This document shows, in pieces, positions 42,918 through 54,039 of a stretch of 64,000 bases of DNA. The stretch spans positions 62,001-126,000 of the forward strand of contig PAPI01000019.1 of NCBI GenBank assembly GCA_002708845.1. Direction: 5' to 3'. This DNA is from Leeuwenhoekiella sp. Lineage in GTDB: Bacteria > Bacteroidota > Bacteroidia > Flavobacteriales > Flavobacteriaceae. The stretch's first letter is position 1, and each line of letters opens with the position of its first letter. The notes under the pieces are model-generated. The model saw only the letters and a program-made list of their open reading frames with translations, ran no database searches and had not been told where the DNA came from. The position numbers and the translations under genes are program-made.

Positions 42918-43298
42918 ATGAAAAAAATAATCAGCACCTCAAATGCCCCAGCACCCATAGGGCCTTATAATCAGGCGATCTTTGCCGGAGACACGTTATA
43001 CATTAGTGGTCAAATACCTCTTGATCCAAAAACCGGCGAACTCGTTAGCGGAGATATAGCAAAAGAGACTAAAATGGTGATGAAAAATCTGGAAGCCATT
43101 CTTACCGAAGCTGGCCTTAACTTCGAAAACGTAGTGAAAAGCTCTATCTTCTTGAGTGATATGGGCAGTTTTGCAGCAGTTAACGAGGTGTATGGAAGTT
43201 ATTTTAATGAAGAAACAGCACCTGCGCGAGAGACTGTGGAAGTAGCTAATCTTCCGAAATATGTGAACGTTGAGATCTCTATGATCGCTATAAAATAG
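42918..43298 (+). CDS. ridA: RidA family enamine/imine deaminase
   Basis: The 126-residue product is a typical RidA/YjgF protein that removes reactive 2-aminoacrylate and related imines made by PLP enzymes. Motifs are SNAPAPIGPYNQAI at the front, LYISGQIPLDPKTGEL, VVKSSIFLSDMGSFAAVN and APARETVEVANLPK, which contains the substrate-binding arginine and conserved tail. It follows lptD by 39 bases on the same strand and ends at a strong terminator, so it is probably in the same transcript though unrelated in function. Confidence 0.95.
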   Translation: MKKIISTSNAPAPIGPYNQAIFAGDTLYISGQIPLDPKTGELVSGDIAKETKMVMKNLEAILTEAGLNFENVVKSSIFLSDMGSFAAVNEVYGSYFNEETAPARETVEVANLPKYVNVEISMIAIK

Positions 43299-43317
43299 CA
43301 CTCGTTTTTAACGCACA

Positions 43318-43351
43318 AAAAAGCCCGAAACTCAAGAGTTTCGGGCTTTTT
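43318..43351. terminator. Bidirectional intrinsic terminator between convergent genes
   Basis: A 16-bp perfect inverted repeat (AAAAAGCCCGAAACTC and its complement, 2-base centre) is flanked by A-runs and T-runs on both sides. It lies between ridA (plus) and the kinase gene at 43374 (minus) and can end both transcripts. Confidence 0.9.
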
Positions 43352-43373
43352 ATTTTATAAAGTAGACGACAGG

Positions 43374-44237
43374 CTACTTGACCATCATATAGTTCTTGTG
43401 ATACGATACAAGACCTTCAATAGGACGTTTCAGCACCTTACCGATCTTCAAATCGTATTCTTTAAGCACAGCTTTCAGTTCATCCTGCAAGTAGAAGGAT
43501 ATGGAACCTACAAAGTGAACCGGAATTTCCTTAGCGTTTTCAAACTGAAGTACCTGGTGCTCTATAAATAATCTAAAGCCTTTGCGAATAAGCTTTTTGC
43601 AGTAATCATGATCTTTGTTAGTTATCACAAAACGTGCAAACTGCGCCAAATAAGTATTTGGATTCGGCATTTTATATAAATGATTCTTTATACTTTCGGC
43701 AGTAAGATCAAATTGCTTTGCAAACTCGTAAGCCAGTTCTTTTGGGATTTTATTGAAATGAAAATCTCGCAGTAATTGTCTTCCGAAGTAATTACCACTT
43801 CCATCATCCATAAGGATGTAACCCAATGAAGTTACTTTTTGCTCTATATCCTTACCGTCGTACAAACTGCAGTTAGAACCGGTACCTATGATACATACAA
43901 TACCCGGCTCGCCTTTTTTAGTAGTAGCATAAAGAGCAGCATAGGTATCTTCTTTAATATCGATAACCTCAGCCTTATCAAAGAAATCTTCAAAAACACC
44001 TTTTATAAGCTCTTTTGGCTTTTGAGTTCCACAACCTGCACCGTAAAAATGAACGTGCGTCACGTCATGACGGTGTTTGTACAACTCGTAATTGTTGATG
44101 ATGCGCTCGGTTAGAATTTCAGCAGACAAAACCTGTGGATTTAACCCAAAAGTTTGTGTTTGAAACATCTCGTTACCTTCAGCATCAAGGGCTATCCAAT
44201 CTGTCTTGGTCGACCCGCTATCTACTAATAATATCAT
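43374..44237 (-). CDS. BadF/BadG-type ATPase, N-acetylglucosamine kinase-like
   Basis: The 287-residue protein has the ASKHA ATPase fold: LLVDSGSTKTDWIALD as phosphate-1 loop, CIIGTGSNCSLYDG as phosphate-2 loop, and GYILMDDGSGNYFGRQLLRD with the likely catalytic aspartate, which matches eukaryotic-type GlcNAc kinases. It should phosphorylate an amino sugar, in keeping with recycling of GlcNAc released from peptidoglycan. It is not a benzoyl-CoA reductase activator, because the Fe-S cysteines of BadF are missing. It lies 60 bases after gap, whose terminator occupies most of that gap, so it may depend on read-through. Confidence 0.85.
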   Translation of the reverse strand: MILLVDSGSTKTDWIALDAEGNEMFQTQTFGLNPQVLSAEILTERIINNYELYKHRHDVTHVHFYGAGCGTQKPKELIKGVFEDFFDKAEVIDIKEDTYAALYATTKKGEPGIVCIIGTGSNCSLYDGKDIEQKVTSLGYILMDDGSGNYFGRQLLRDFHFNKIPKELAYEFAKQFDLTAESIKNHLYKMPNPNTYLAQFARFVITNKDHDYCKKLIRKGFRLFIEHQVLQFENAKEIPVHFVGSISFYLQDELKAVLKEYDLKIGKVLKRPIEGLVSYHKNYMMVK

Positions 44238-44250
44238 GTGGTAAGGGTTT

Positions 44251-44288
44251 AAAAAAACCCTTTAAGCCTATACAGACTTAAAGGGTTG
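44251..44288 (-). terminator. Intrinsic terminator of the pfkA-gap operon
   Basis: AACCCTTTAAG (44256-44266) pairs with CTTAAAGGGTT (44277-44287). On the minus strand the stem is followed by seven T. It lies 10 bases after the gap stop codon. Confidence 0.85.
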
Positions 44289-44297
44289 AAACTTTTA

Positions 44298-46314
<2,017 letters not shown>

Positions 46315-46536
46315 TTCCTGTAGAATGAAAGGTAAAAATAGCAATTTCATTGCCTTTTAATAAGCCATTGGCAATGAATTTAATCGTATTCTCAATTTCA
46401 ATCGTTATCGTTAATAACTATTTTTATTTGAGGGGTGTTTTTTTAGAAATAATGATCTGAAATGAGTCTTTTTGAGAGTTTAAAAAAGAAATAGCCTTCA
46501 AAATATCATATTCTCAAAGCCACAGTCCGAAATAAA

Positions 46537-49500
46537 TCAGTCTAATCCCTGATACGGGATCTCCGAATCTGGTTGAATGATCTTGATTTCTTCTTCAACT
46601 TCCCGCATCTTGCCTTTAAATATTTTCCTGATGAGTTCTTTGAATGTATTGAAATCTACCGAGTATGACAGACCGGCTCCCTGTGTATACCCTTCATTAT
46701 TGCGGGCAACAAATTGAATATCGGTCTGACGGTTAAAAATACTGGCGCGCAATGTTCCATCCTCGTTGAGCAAGAAGTTAACCTCTACGTCACCTACAAC
46801 TGCCTGTTCGCTGATACCGCCCACCGGCACCCCTACTTTACCATTTATGATGACTCTATTAGATATTTGGGTTGAAAGTGTAAATCCAAAACGCCCCGAA
46901 GTCTGCAGATCAGGACGGTTGTCTGCCTGCACATAATCTAAGCCTACATTAAACTTACCGTCTTCGTCCGATAACAGATCGTTAAAAATACCTGAAGCCG
47001 TCTCAATAAGGTTACCATAAGCAGCCGACTGCGCATCAATACCATTCTGGCTAAAGAAAGATCCCTGAGTAACTAAAGAGAATGCCTGCAACTCCCGTGT
47101 CGCCCGGTTGTCTAACCTGTAAGCTAACTCAGAAGTTACAATAGAACTCGTGTTAGGGAACTCAAAATCAAAAGTAATCTCTGGCTGCATCAATTCGCCA
47201 TCAAGATTAATAATCACATTTACCGGAATTTTGCGGTTTATAGAAGGGTTTTCCAACAGAATGGAAGGATTTGCCTGTGTTTTGTAGACTGCGCTGATGT
47301 CTAGCAAGGCTTCGGTAGGATTTCCATCCCAGCTTATTTTTCCTTCCGGAAGGATGTCAAATTGTTTCTGCACTACCCCGCTGTACCTGAAGTTGTAAGT
47401 TCCTTCATAGGGCGTAAAGTCACCAAACATATTAAACTTACCGTTGGTGTTAATTTGAATAAGCAAATAACCCGCACCCCTGCCTTTCAAAGTACTTCCA
47501 TTGACCTCATCGACCACGATTTCCACTTCGGCATCACGGGTAACCTCCAGATCAAAATTGAGCTCTAAACCTTTAATCTCTTCGATTACGAGCTCATTAC
47601 CCTGCATACGGCTTTCCTTTTCTTCCGGACTTAAAAAATAAATATTACTGCTGTCTCCAAAAGATTCTGTATCGCTTAGAGGAATTTTAAATACCGTACC
47701 ACGCTCTGTAGTAGCGGTTACATCAATGACTAACTCGTCTGTAGGTCCTTTTAGTGTGGCTTCCCCACTCATAAAACCGGTACCGTAATAAAGAGCTAAA
47801 TCATCCTGCTCAGTATCCAACACCAGCAAACGATCTGTATCTATTGACAGATCGAGTTCCCAGTCTCTAAAATACTGGTGACTTATAGTACCACTAAGCG
47901 TTCCTTTAGTGTTGTATTTGGTATCGCTTAGCGACACATTGTTAAACCGGAAATTCTGATCATTAAGGGTCACACGTGCCGTACCAGTAAAATCATAATT
48001 GGTATTTAAATAAGGTATTGCCAGACCTGCGTTACGCAGCAGCAGCTCCCCGTCTACATCAGGGTTGCGGTAATCTCCAGTTACCGAAGCCCGGCCGCTG
48101 GCCAGGCCTCTTATTTTAGATATCACATCTCCTCCCAGTGGACTAAAAGCCTCAAGATTCAGTTTTCGCAGCTGCACGTCCAGATCAATAGAGGGGTTAT
48201 TTGTGCTTACATCAATGGTTCCTAAAGCAGAAAGCGATTGCACTTCCTCGTTAGTAAGGGTAGTGTTGATTTTATAGTTAGTAAGACTCTCATTGCCCGA
48301 AATGGAGAGATCCAAATCACCCATCAGAATGTTATTGATGGTAAAGTTTGAAATATCAACCGTACTGCTGGGCAGGTAAACACCATCTTTCTGTAAAATA
48401 TCCAGGTTTCCGTTAACAAGCCCCTTTAAATCCAAGCTATCAACATAAGGCGTGATGTGCGAAAGGCGCACCTGCTCAAAATTAGTTTTGATATCCTTAT
48501 AGGTTGTATCCTTTATTTGCCCGCTAAGGCTAATACGCTCTTCATTGTGCGATAAAATCAACTCTTTAATATCAATGTCTTTAAAATTGTTATCAAAGAC
48601 AATTTTATTCTCTTTATTATCGGCTTCATTTAAAAACCAATCATTGTTTTTAAACTTAAGACTGCTACGCTTAAATCCTACTACCGAATTGTTGTCTTCA
48701 TTAATGGTATGATAAAAACTCAGATCAAAGGCATCCTGCTTTTGAGGCCCTCCTTTAAATTCAGATCGAATGAACAGCGTATCCTTCAGAGTAACGTTAA
48801 TTAAATTGAAATCACTTACACCATACAATCCGCTACCTATGCTATCTGCTTCAATGAACGTATTGAAAAGTGGATTTTTATTATCTACCCGCACATTGAC
48901 CGATTCGGCCAAAATACCGAAGGCTTTAATTTTTGGAGACCGAAAGGTTAGCTTAAACTCCGAATCGTCAGATACCACACTACCCCGCACAAAGGTGTCG
49001 GGTTCAAGTTCTATTTCCGGCACCAGGATTTCAACAATCTTACTGTAGATTTTGATGTCAAAATCCATGAATTGAGCCGTTGTGATTTTTGTTGGTTCAT
49101 AATTGGTATACAGGCTTCCAATTGCATTTCTGAACAAGGCCTTGACATCGCCTATTTTAAACTGACCTGATATCTGCCCCGAAATAATATCAGGTGAATT
49201 GATGGTAATGGTACGTATGCCGCGTCTAAAACCTGAAGTAATTAAAAAGTCCTGAAACTCATACAGGTCGTTGCCATTTTCAAAACTGGCATCGGTAAAC
49301 AAAATTGTTCCGCCTGTATCATCAATGTTGGTCCCGCGCATATCCATCGCGACATTACCCTTAAGTACAGCAGAAGAATCTTTTAAGAAATTGAGCTTTC
49401 CGAGATCAACACGGGTAATATCTGCCGTAAAATCGTAGGTGTGTATTTCTTCGGAAATATCAATAAGTCCATCAAATGTAAACTGTGCATTGGGATCGTC

Positions 49501-50892
49501 TACCGTCAGGTTACCATCAAAAACCGGATTTCGTAAGTTTCCAGAAACAGTAATTCCCTTATAGGTGTAGCCTTTATATCGCAATCTGCTAATATTTCCG
49601 TCTACACTGGTAGCAAGCGTTTCTGCCTCGAGCCCTTTACCGTCAACAGTAACATTAAAACTCGCGGTTTCTAACAGGGGATCTTTAAATAATCGCCCCA
49701 GATTAAAGCGTTCCCCGCGCAATGAACCGCTGTAGGTGGCCTGGCCTATATTTTGGAAGTTTCTAAAATCAATATCGGTTTGTAGAAAGCCGAGATCGGT
49801 TTGTACATCAGCATTTGCGTAAACCGTATTTTCGGTTACCGTGAGTTTACCCTTTAAATCTGCAGTGCCCAGACGCACCAGTTCGGGCGGAAGACTATTG
49901 CCCAACACATTGGGAAGCAACCGGGTAAGATCAAGATAGGAAGTCTGTAGCGTGCGGTAATCGCCATCTATACGGAAGGTGTTTCCGTCTGAAAGCAGGC
50001 GTTCAAAATGTACATTACCCAAAACCCGACTGTTTTCAATACCTCTTAGATTTAGGTTTTGCACCCTGAAATCATTGAGTGTACCAGTCAATTTTCCGGA
50101 AAGGTCAATGCGATAGCCGCCTCCAAATTCAGCATAGAAGGCTTTTAAATCTGTTGTAGCGATTTCGCTTTGCTTAAAGTCTGCCGTGATCTGCACCAGA
50201 TTATTGAAGTCAGAAAAAGCCTCATTGCGGGTATCGAGTTTAAGGTCGCCACGAATCATCGAATTTTCGGTTTTAAGGGTCATGTCTTTTAAAACAATCT
50301 CATCAGGATTGTACTTAAAATCGGCCTCAAGACCCCGCACGTGGTAACCCTGAGCAGCATCAAGGTTTAGTTCTTCAATTTGTGCTGTGACTTCGACATC
50401 ATCAAGCTTAAAATCACTGGCAACCAAATTCAAATTGGAGAAATTTACCAAATTGGGATCATCCCGGTTTTCATCGATAAACCGGAATTTCATATGCTCT
50501 AAATTAACTTCAGAAGATGATAATTTGAAAGGAGTGCCAGATGGATTACCGGTATTGAATTTCTGCGAAAAAATATAGAGATTATCGTTTTCTTCACCTT
50601 TATACTTGCGTACATTCATCGTTCCGTCCGAAATAGTCACATCCCCAAGGTTGAGCCGGTTATTAAGCAGTTGCTGAAGACTAAGAATACTGGTTTCTAC
50701 TGTTTCGGCAAAAATGAGTGTGTCGTCGTGATGATCTGCGATATAGACCTCATCAAGCACGGCATTCCCGTTATACTTGATACGCACACGCTCTACCGAA
50801 ATATCTGTCCCGTACTTTTCATTGAGCGAATTGGTAACCTTACGTGCCACTGAAGTCTGTACACCGGGAATGGAGAAAATAATTAGAAACAA
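46537..50892 (-). CDS. tamB: TamB-family translocation and assembly module protein
   Basis: The product is at least 1451 residues, an N-terminal membrane helix followed by a very long repetitive beta structure (groove-forming AsmA/TamB type) and a C-terminal TamB domain (YLLIQINTNGKFNMFGDFTP, YEGTYNFRYSGVVQKQFDIL, PSILLENPSINRKIPVNVII). It should span the periplasm and move lipids or help assemble outer-membrane proteins. The called start is TTG at 50892, but the open frame extends in frame up to a stop at 50956-50958 and encodes RRVLFIAIGSFALFLIIFS, which completes the membrane anchor together with an upstream basic patch. No ATG, GTG or TTG lies in that extension, so the true start may be a rare codon near 50931-50952. 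Confidence 0.88.
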   Translation of the reverse strand: MFLIIFSIPGVQTSVARKVTNSLNEKYGTDISVERVRIKYNGNAVLDEVYIADHHDDTLIFAETVETSILSLQQLLNNRLNLGDVTISDGTMNVRKYKGEENDNLYIFSQKFNTGNPSGTPFKLSSSEVNLEHMKFRFIDENRDDPNLVNFSNLNLVASDFKLDDVEVTAQIEELNLDAAQGYHVRGLEADFKYNPDEIVLKDMTLKTENSMIRGDLKLDTRNEAFSDFNNLVQITADFKQSEIATTDLKAFYAEFGGGYRIDLSGKLTGTLNDFRVQNLNLRGIENSRVLGNVHFERLLSDGNTFRIDGDYRTLQTSYLDLTRLLPNVLGNSLPPELVRLGTADLKGKLTVTENTVYANADVQTDLGFLQTDIDFRNFQNIGQATYSGSLRGERFNLGRLFKDPLLETASFNVTVDGKGLEAETLATSVDGNISRLRYKGYTYKGITVSGNLRNPVFDGNLTVDDPNAQFTFDGLIDISEEIHTYDFTADITRVDLGKLNFLKDSSAVLKGNVAMDMRGTNIDDTGGTILFTDASFENGNDLYEFQDFLITSGFRRGIRTITINSPDIISGQISGQFKIGDVKALFRNAIGSLYTNYEPTKITTAQFMDFDIKIYSKIVEILVPEIELEPDTFVRGSVVSDDSEFKLTFRSPKIKAFGILAESVNVRVDNKNPLFNTFIEADSIGSGLYGVSDFNLINVTLKDTLFIRSEFKGGPQKQDAFDLSFYHTINEDNNSVVGFKRSSLKFKNNDWFLNEADNKENKIVFDNNFKDIDIKELILSHNEERISLSGQIKDTTYKDIKTNFEQVRLSHITPYVDSLDLKGLVNGNLDILQKDGVYLPSSTVDISNFTINNILMGDLDLSISGNESLTNYKINTTLTNEEVQSLSALGTIDVSTNNPSIDLDVQLRKLNLEAFSPLGGDVISKIRGLASGRASVTGDYRNPDVDGELLLRNAGLAIPYLNTNYDFTGTARVTLNDQNFRFNNVSLSDTKYNTKGTLSGTISHQYFRDWELDLSIDTDRLLVLDTEQDDLALYYGTGFMSGEATLKGPTDELVIDVTATTERGTVFKIPLSDTESFGDSSNIYFLSPEEKESRMQGNELVIEEIKGLELNFDLEVTRDAEVEIVVDEVNGSTLKGRGAGYLLIQINTNGKFNMFGDFTPYEGTYNFRYSGVVQKQFDILPEGKISWDGNPTEALLDISAVYKTQANPSILLENPSINRKIPVNVIINLDGELMQPEITFDFEFPNTSSIVTSELAYRLDNRATRELQAFSLVTQGSFFSQNGIDAQSAAYGNLIETASGIFNDLLSDEDGKFNVGLDYVQADNRPDLQTSGRFGFTLSTQISNRVIINGKVGVPVGGISEQAVVGDVEVNFLLNEDGTLRASIFNRQTDIQFVARNNEGYTQGAGLSYSVDFNTFKELIRKIFKGKMREVEEEIKIIQPDSEIPYQGLD

Positions 50893-50991
50893 AGCAAATG
50901 ACCCTATTGCGATAAATAGGACACGTCTCAGTATTTTTCTAAATTTTCTGATATGTTATTAAGTTTTAACTTTGCCAATCCCGGCAAAATA

Positions 50992-50999
50992 CAAATTTA
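50992..50999 (-). promoter_or_regulatory. Candidate -7 promoter element for tamB
   Basis: The minus strand reads TAAATTTG (TAnnTTTG), about 40 bases upstream of the earliest possible tamB start codon near 50952. It lies in the divergent gap shared with tsaD. Confidence 0.4.
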
Positions 51000-51056
51000 G
51001 TTTACCATTTGTAGCCAGGCTTTTGAACAGCTTATAAAAGTCTATTACTAAAAGCC

Positions 51057-51064
51057 TAATTTTG
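51057..51064 (+). promoter_or_regulatory. Candidate -7 promoter element for tsaD
   Basis: TAATTTTG matches TAnnTTTG and lies 24 bases upstream of the tsaD ATG. No TTG is seen at the usual -33 distance. Confidence 0.4.
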
Positions 51065-51088
51065 GGTAAAAGTACATGAACAATCCCT

Positions 51089-52141
51089 ATGCCTAACGCA
51101 GATCTTACAAAAAATAAAACCTATATTCTCGCTATAGAATCGTCCTGTGATGATACGGCAGCAGCTGTACTCGACAACGACAAAACCCTCTCAAATGTTG
51201 TGGCCCGCCAGGCCGTTCATGAGGAATATGGCGGCGTAGTGCCCGAGCTGGCCTCGCGTGCACACCAGCAAAATATTGTCCCGGTAGTACATCAGGCTCT
51301 TAAAAAAGCCGGAATTACCAAAGAAGACCTAAGCGCGGTAGCGTTTACAAGTGGCCCCGGCCTTATGGGTTCCCTTCTTGTAGGCATGTCGTTTGCCAAA
51401 TCACTTGCAATGGGCTTAGACATTCCACTTATCGATGTAAACCACATGCAGGCACATATTCTGGCGCACTTTATAGACGAGGCAGGCTATGATAAACCAG
51501 AATTTCCGTTTCTGGCGCTGACCATTTCCGGAGGACACACTCAGGTGGTACGGGTAGATTCCTATTTTGATATGACCATCTTAGGACAAACCCTTGACGA
51601 TGCTGTAGGTGAAGCCTTTGATAAAAGTGCCAAAATCCTGGGACTGCCCTATCCCGGCGGACCTTTAATTGATAAATATGCGCAAAGCGGAAACCCCAAA
51701 GCATTCCCATTTACCAAACCGAAAGTAGGTGGACTTGACTTTAGCTTTAGCGGACTCAAAACCGCAATTTTATATTTCTACCAAAAAGAGGTTGCAGCAG
51801 ATCCTGATTTTGTTGAAAAGCACCGGGATGACATTTGTGCTTCCATACAATATACCATCATCAACATTTTGATGGATAAAATCAAGAAGGCTGTAAAACA
51901 AACCGGAATCAAACGGGTTGCCATTGGTGGCGGCGTTTCAGCAAATAGCGGTATTCGCAAGGCTCTCAAGGATGCTGAAGCTAAATACGGGTGGAAAACC
52001 TTTGTGCCCAAATTTGAATACACTACAGACAATGCTGCGATGATAGGAATTGTAGGCTATTTAAAATATAAAGATGAAAACTTACAGGGCTCCGGTTATG
52101 TAGAAACCCAAGCCAAGGCGCAATCCCGACTTAAATTCTAA
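51089..52141 (+). CDS. tsaD: tRNA N6-adenosine threonylcarbamoyltransferase
   Basis: The 350-residue protein transfers the threonylcarbamoyl group to A37 of ANN-decoding tRNAs. It has AIESSCDDTAAAVLDN at the front, SGPGLMGSLLVGMSFAKSLA, the metal-binding histidines His119 and His123 in NHMQAHILAHF, SGGHTQVV, and the second metal-site region TTDNAAMIGIVG. Its partner TsaC-type enzyme is encoded at 56573-57190 in this same window; TsaB and TsaE are not seen. It is followed after 2 bases by rsmE, so the two share a transcript. It diverges from tamB across 196 bases. Confidence 0.97.
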   Translation: MPNADLTKNKTYILAIESSCDDTAAAVLDNDKTLSNVVARQAVHEEYGGVVPELASRAHQQNIVPVVHQALKKAGITKEDLSAVAFTSGPGLMGSLLVGMSFAKSLAMGLDIPLIDVNHMQAHILAHFIDEAGYDKPEFPFLALTISGGHTQVVRVDSYFDMTILGQTLDDAVGEAFDKSAKILGLPYPGGPLIDKYAQSGNPKAFPFTKPKVGGLDFSFSGLKTAILYFYQKEVAADPDFVEKHRDDICASIQYTIINILMDKIKKAVKQTGIKRVAIGGGVSANSGIRKALKDAEAKYGWKTFVPKFEYTTDNAAMIGIVGYLKYKDENLQGSGYVETQAKAQSRLKF

Positions 52142-52143
52142 CT

Positions 52144-52857
52144 ATGCAGCTTTTTTACAATCCGGATATTGCGGCAAATGCCCAAGAGGCAAAGTTCCCT
52201 AAAGATGAGAGCAAGCATATTGTAAAGGTACTGCGCAAGCGCGAAGGAGATATTCTCGACATCACAAATGGAAGCGGTAATTTTTTTAAAGCCGAAATCA
52301 CTCAGGCGAGTCCGTCAAATTGTAAGGTAAAAATCCTCGAAGTCACAACGGAAAAACCCTTTGACTATCACTTGCATATGGCTGTAGCGCCTACCAAACT
52401 GAATGATCGTTACGAGTATTTTCTTGAAAAGGCTACTGAAATTGGTATCTCAGAAATAACTCCTATCATCTGTGATCACAGCGAGCGCAAAGTCATTAAA
52501 GAAGATCGCTACGAGCGTATTCTGCAAAGTGCGATGAAGCAATCGCTTAAAGCATACATTCCCAAACTGAACCCTGCGGTTTCCTTTTCAGAATTCATCG
52601 AAGCGCAAAAAAACACAGAAACGGAACGATTTATTGCCCATTGTGAAGAAACCGACCGGTTTTCTCTGAAGCAAAAACTAAAACCCAAAATGGATGTCCT
52701 AATCCTGATAGGGCCCGAAGGTGATTTCTCTACAACTGAGATTGAATTGGCTCTAAAATCGGGCTTTCTACCCGTGATGCTGGGTGAACAACGCTTACGT
52801 ACCGAAACTGCGGCTGTTGTGGCTACTCATAGCGTTGCCTTTGTGAATGAGGTTTAG
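52144..52857 (+). CDS. rsmE: 16S rRNA (uracil-1498-N3)-methyltransferase
   Basis: This 237-residue SPOUT-fold enzyme methylates U1498 of 16S rRNA. It has an N-terminal PUA-like domain (SKHIVKVLRKREGDILDIT) and C-terminal SAM-binding knot motifs ILIGPEGDFSTTEIELA and VMLGEQRLRTETAAVVA; the block TEIGISEITPIICDHSERKV is characteristic of RsmE. It starts 2 bases after tsaD and ends in a convergent gap with holA that holds a long imperfect hairpin. Confidence 0.95.
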   Translation: MQLFYNPDIAANAQEAKFPKDESKHIVKVLRKREGDILDITNGSGNFFKAEITQASPSNCKVKILEVTTEKPFDYHLHMAVAPTKLNDRYEYFLEKATEIGISEITPIICDHSERKVIKEDRYERILQSAMKQSLKAYIPKLNPAVSFSEFIEAQKNTETERFIAHCEETDRFSLKQKLKPKMDVLILIGPEGDFSTTEIELALKSGFLPVMLGEQRLRTETAAVVATHSVAFVNEV

Positions 52858-52864
52858 GGTTCAA

Positions 52865-52909
52865 AATTCAAGGTTCCAACTTCAAACTTTGAATCTTAAA
52901 TCTTGAATT
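52865..52909. terminator. 45-base imperfect inverted repeat between convergent rsmE and holA
   Basis: AATTCAAG (52865-52872) pairs with CTTGAATT (52902-52909) and TTCAAA (52881-52886) with TTTGAA (52888-52893), all around the same centre at 52887. The arm lacks GC and has no long T-run, so it may act as a weak bidirectional end-of-transcript structure rather than a classic terminator. Confidence 0.5.
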
Positions 52910-52915
52910 ATCAAA

Positions 52916-53944
52916 CTAATTCATCACCTGAACCAGTAATTCTTTAAGCAAATCTCCCTGAGGTACATTATACGCCCCTACCCCTTTGCTTTTTACATCT
53001 GCGGTACGCAAGAGGTTAATGATGTGACTTACTTTTTTCATCGGGTAATTACGCGCCGCATCTGTATACTGACTCACGAAATACGGATTCACCTTTAAAG
53101 CTTTGGCTACCGATGCTTTGTCTTTACTAGGCAAGCCGTGGTAAATCAACAGGTTTTGAAAAAAGCTAAACAACAGCGCAATGGTCACCACCATCGGGTT
53201 GTCTTTTGGGTTTTGAGCAAAATAATTGATTATACGATGCGCTTTAACCACATCCTTATCTCCAATCGCCCGTTGTAACTCGAAGTTATTAAAGTCTTTA
53301 CTGATCCCGATATTCTGTTCCACAGCAAGCGGCGTAATCGTACTGCCTTTCTCCATTATGAGTTGCAGTTTTTCGAGCTCATTGTTGATTTTTGAAAGAT
53401 CGGTCCCCAGAAACTCCACCAGCATATGAGCTGCTTTGGGTTCTACAGGATAGCCTTTGCTTTGCATTATCCGGCGTATCCAATCGCCAACCTGGTTTTC
53501 ATAAAGGCGTTTGCTCTCGAAAATAATCCCATTCTTGGCGATATTTTTGTAAACTCGCTTACGCTTGTCAAGCTTTTTGTATTTGTAGCAAAAAACCAAA
53601 ATAGTAGATGGTTGCGGATTTTCGGCGTAAGCTTCCAGCTTATTTTTTTTGTCGTCAGACTGCGCCAGGATTTCCCGGGACATATCCTGAGCTTCCTTAA
53701 CAATCACAACCTGATGTTCGGCCATCATCGGGAAACGCTTAGCCTGAGCAATCACATCATCCAGACTCACATCACGACCGTAAAGCACCATTTGATTGAA
53801 GCCACGCTCTTCTTCGGTTAATATTGTTGAAGCAATAAAATCAGAAAGTTGATCAATGTAATACGGCTCATCACCCATCAAAAAATAGATGGGCTTGTAG
53901 TTTTTATTCCTAATGTCTTTTACAATTCGGGTAACTTCTTCCAC
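52916..53944 (-). CDS. holA: DNA polymerase III subunit delta
   Basis: The 342-residue protein is the clamp-loader delta subunit, which opens the beta sliding clamp. It begins KPIYFLMGDEPYYIDQLSDF and has the clamp-binding start of the fold, GFNQMVLYGRDVSLDDV, then AKRFPMMAEHQVVIVKEAQ and the domain-III helices VNPYFVSQYTDAARNYPMKK. Length is normal. The start is GTG at 53944. It stands alone: convergent with rsmE and divergent from the nuclease-domain gene. Confidence 0.93.
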   Translation of the reverse strand: MEEVTRIVKDIRNKNYKPIYFLMGDEPYYIDQLSDFIASTILTEEERGFNQMVLYGRDVSLDDVIAQAKRFPMMAEHQVVIVKEAQDMSREILAQSDDKKNKLEAYAENPQPSTILVFCYKYKKLDKRKRVYKNIAKNGIIFESKRLYENQVGDWIRRIMQSKGYPVEPKAAHMLVEFLGTDLSKINNELEKLQLIMEKGSTITPLAVEQNIGISKDFNNFELQRAIGDKDVVKAHRIINYFAQNPKDNPMVVTIALLFSFFQNLLIYHGLPSKDKASVAKALKVNPYFVSQYTDAARNYPMKKVSHIINLLRTADVKSKGVGAYNVPQGDLLKELLVQVMN

Positions 53945-54039
53945 AGATCTGATTTTTACTGCCGCAACTAAGACCAGTTGCCGGGCAGACTGCTATTTGG
54001 AGCTTGGTATACTTATACGGGATAATTACCTTTGCCGGG

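Noticed and set aside
43374-44237. Benzoyl-CoA reductase activating ATPase
   Set aside because: The bridging Fe-S cysteines of that group are missing; the motifs fit a GlcNAc-kinase-like ATPase.
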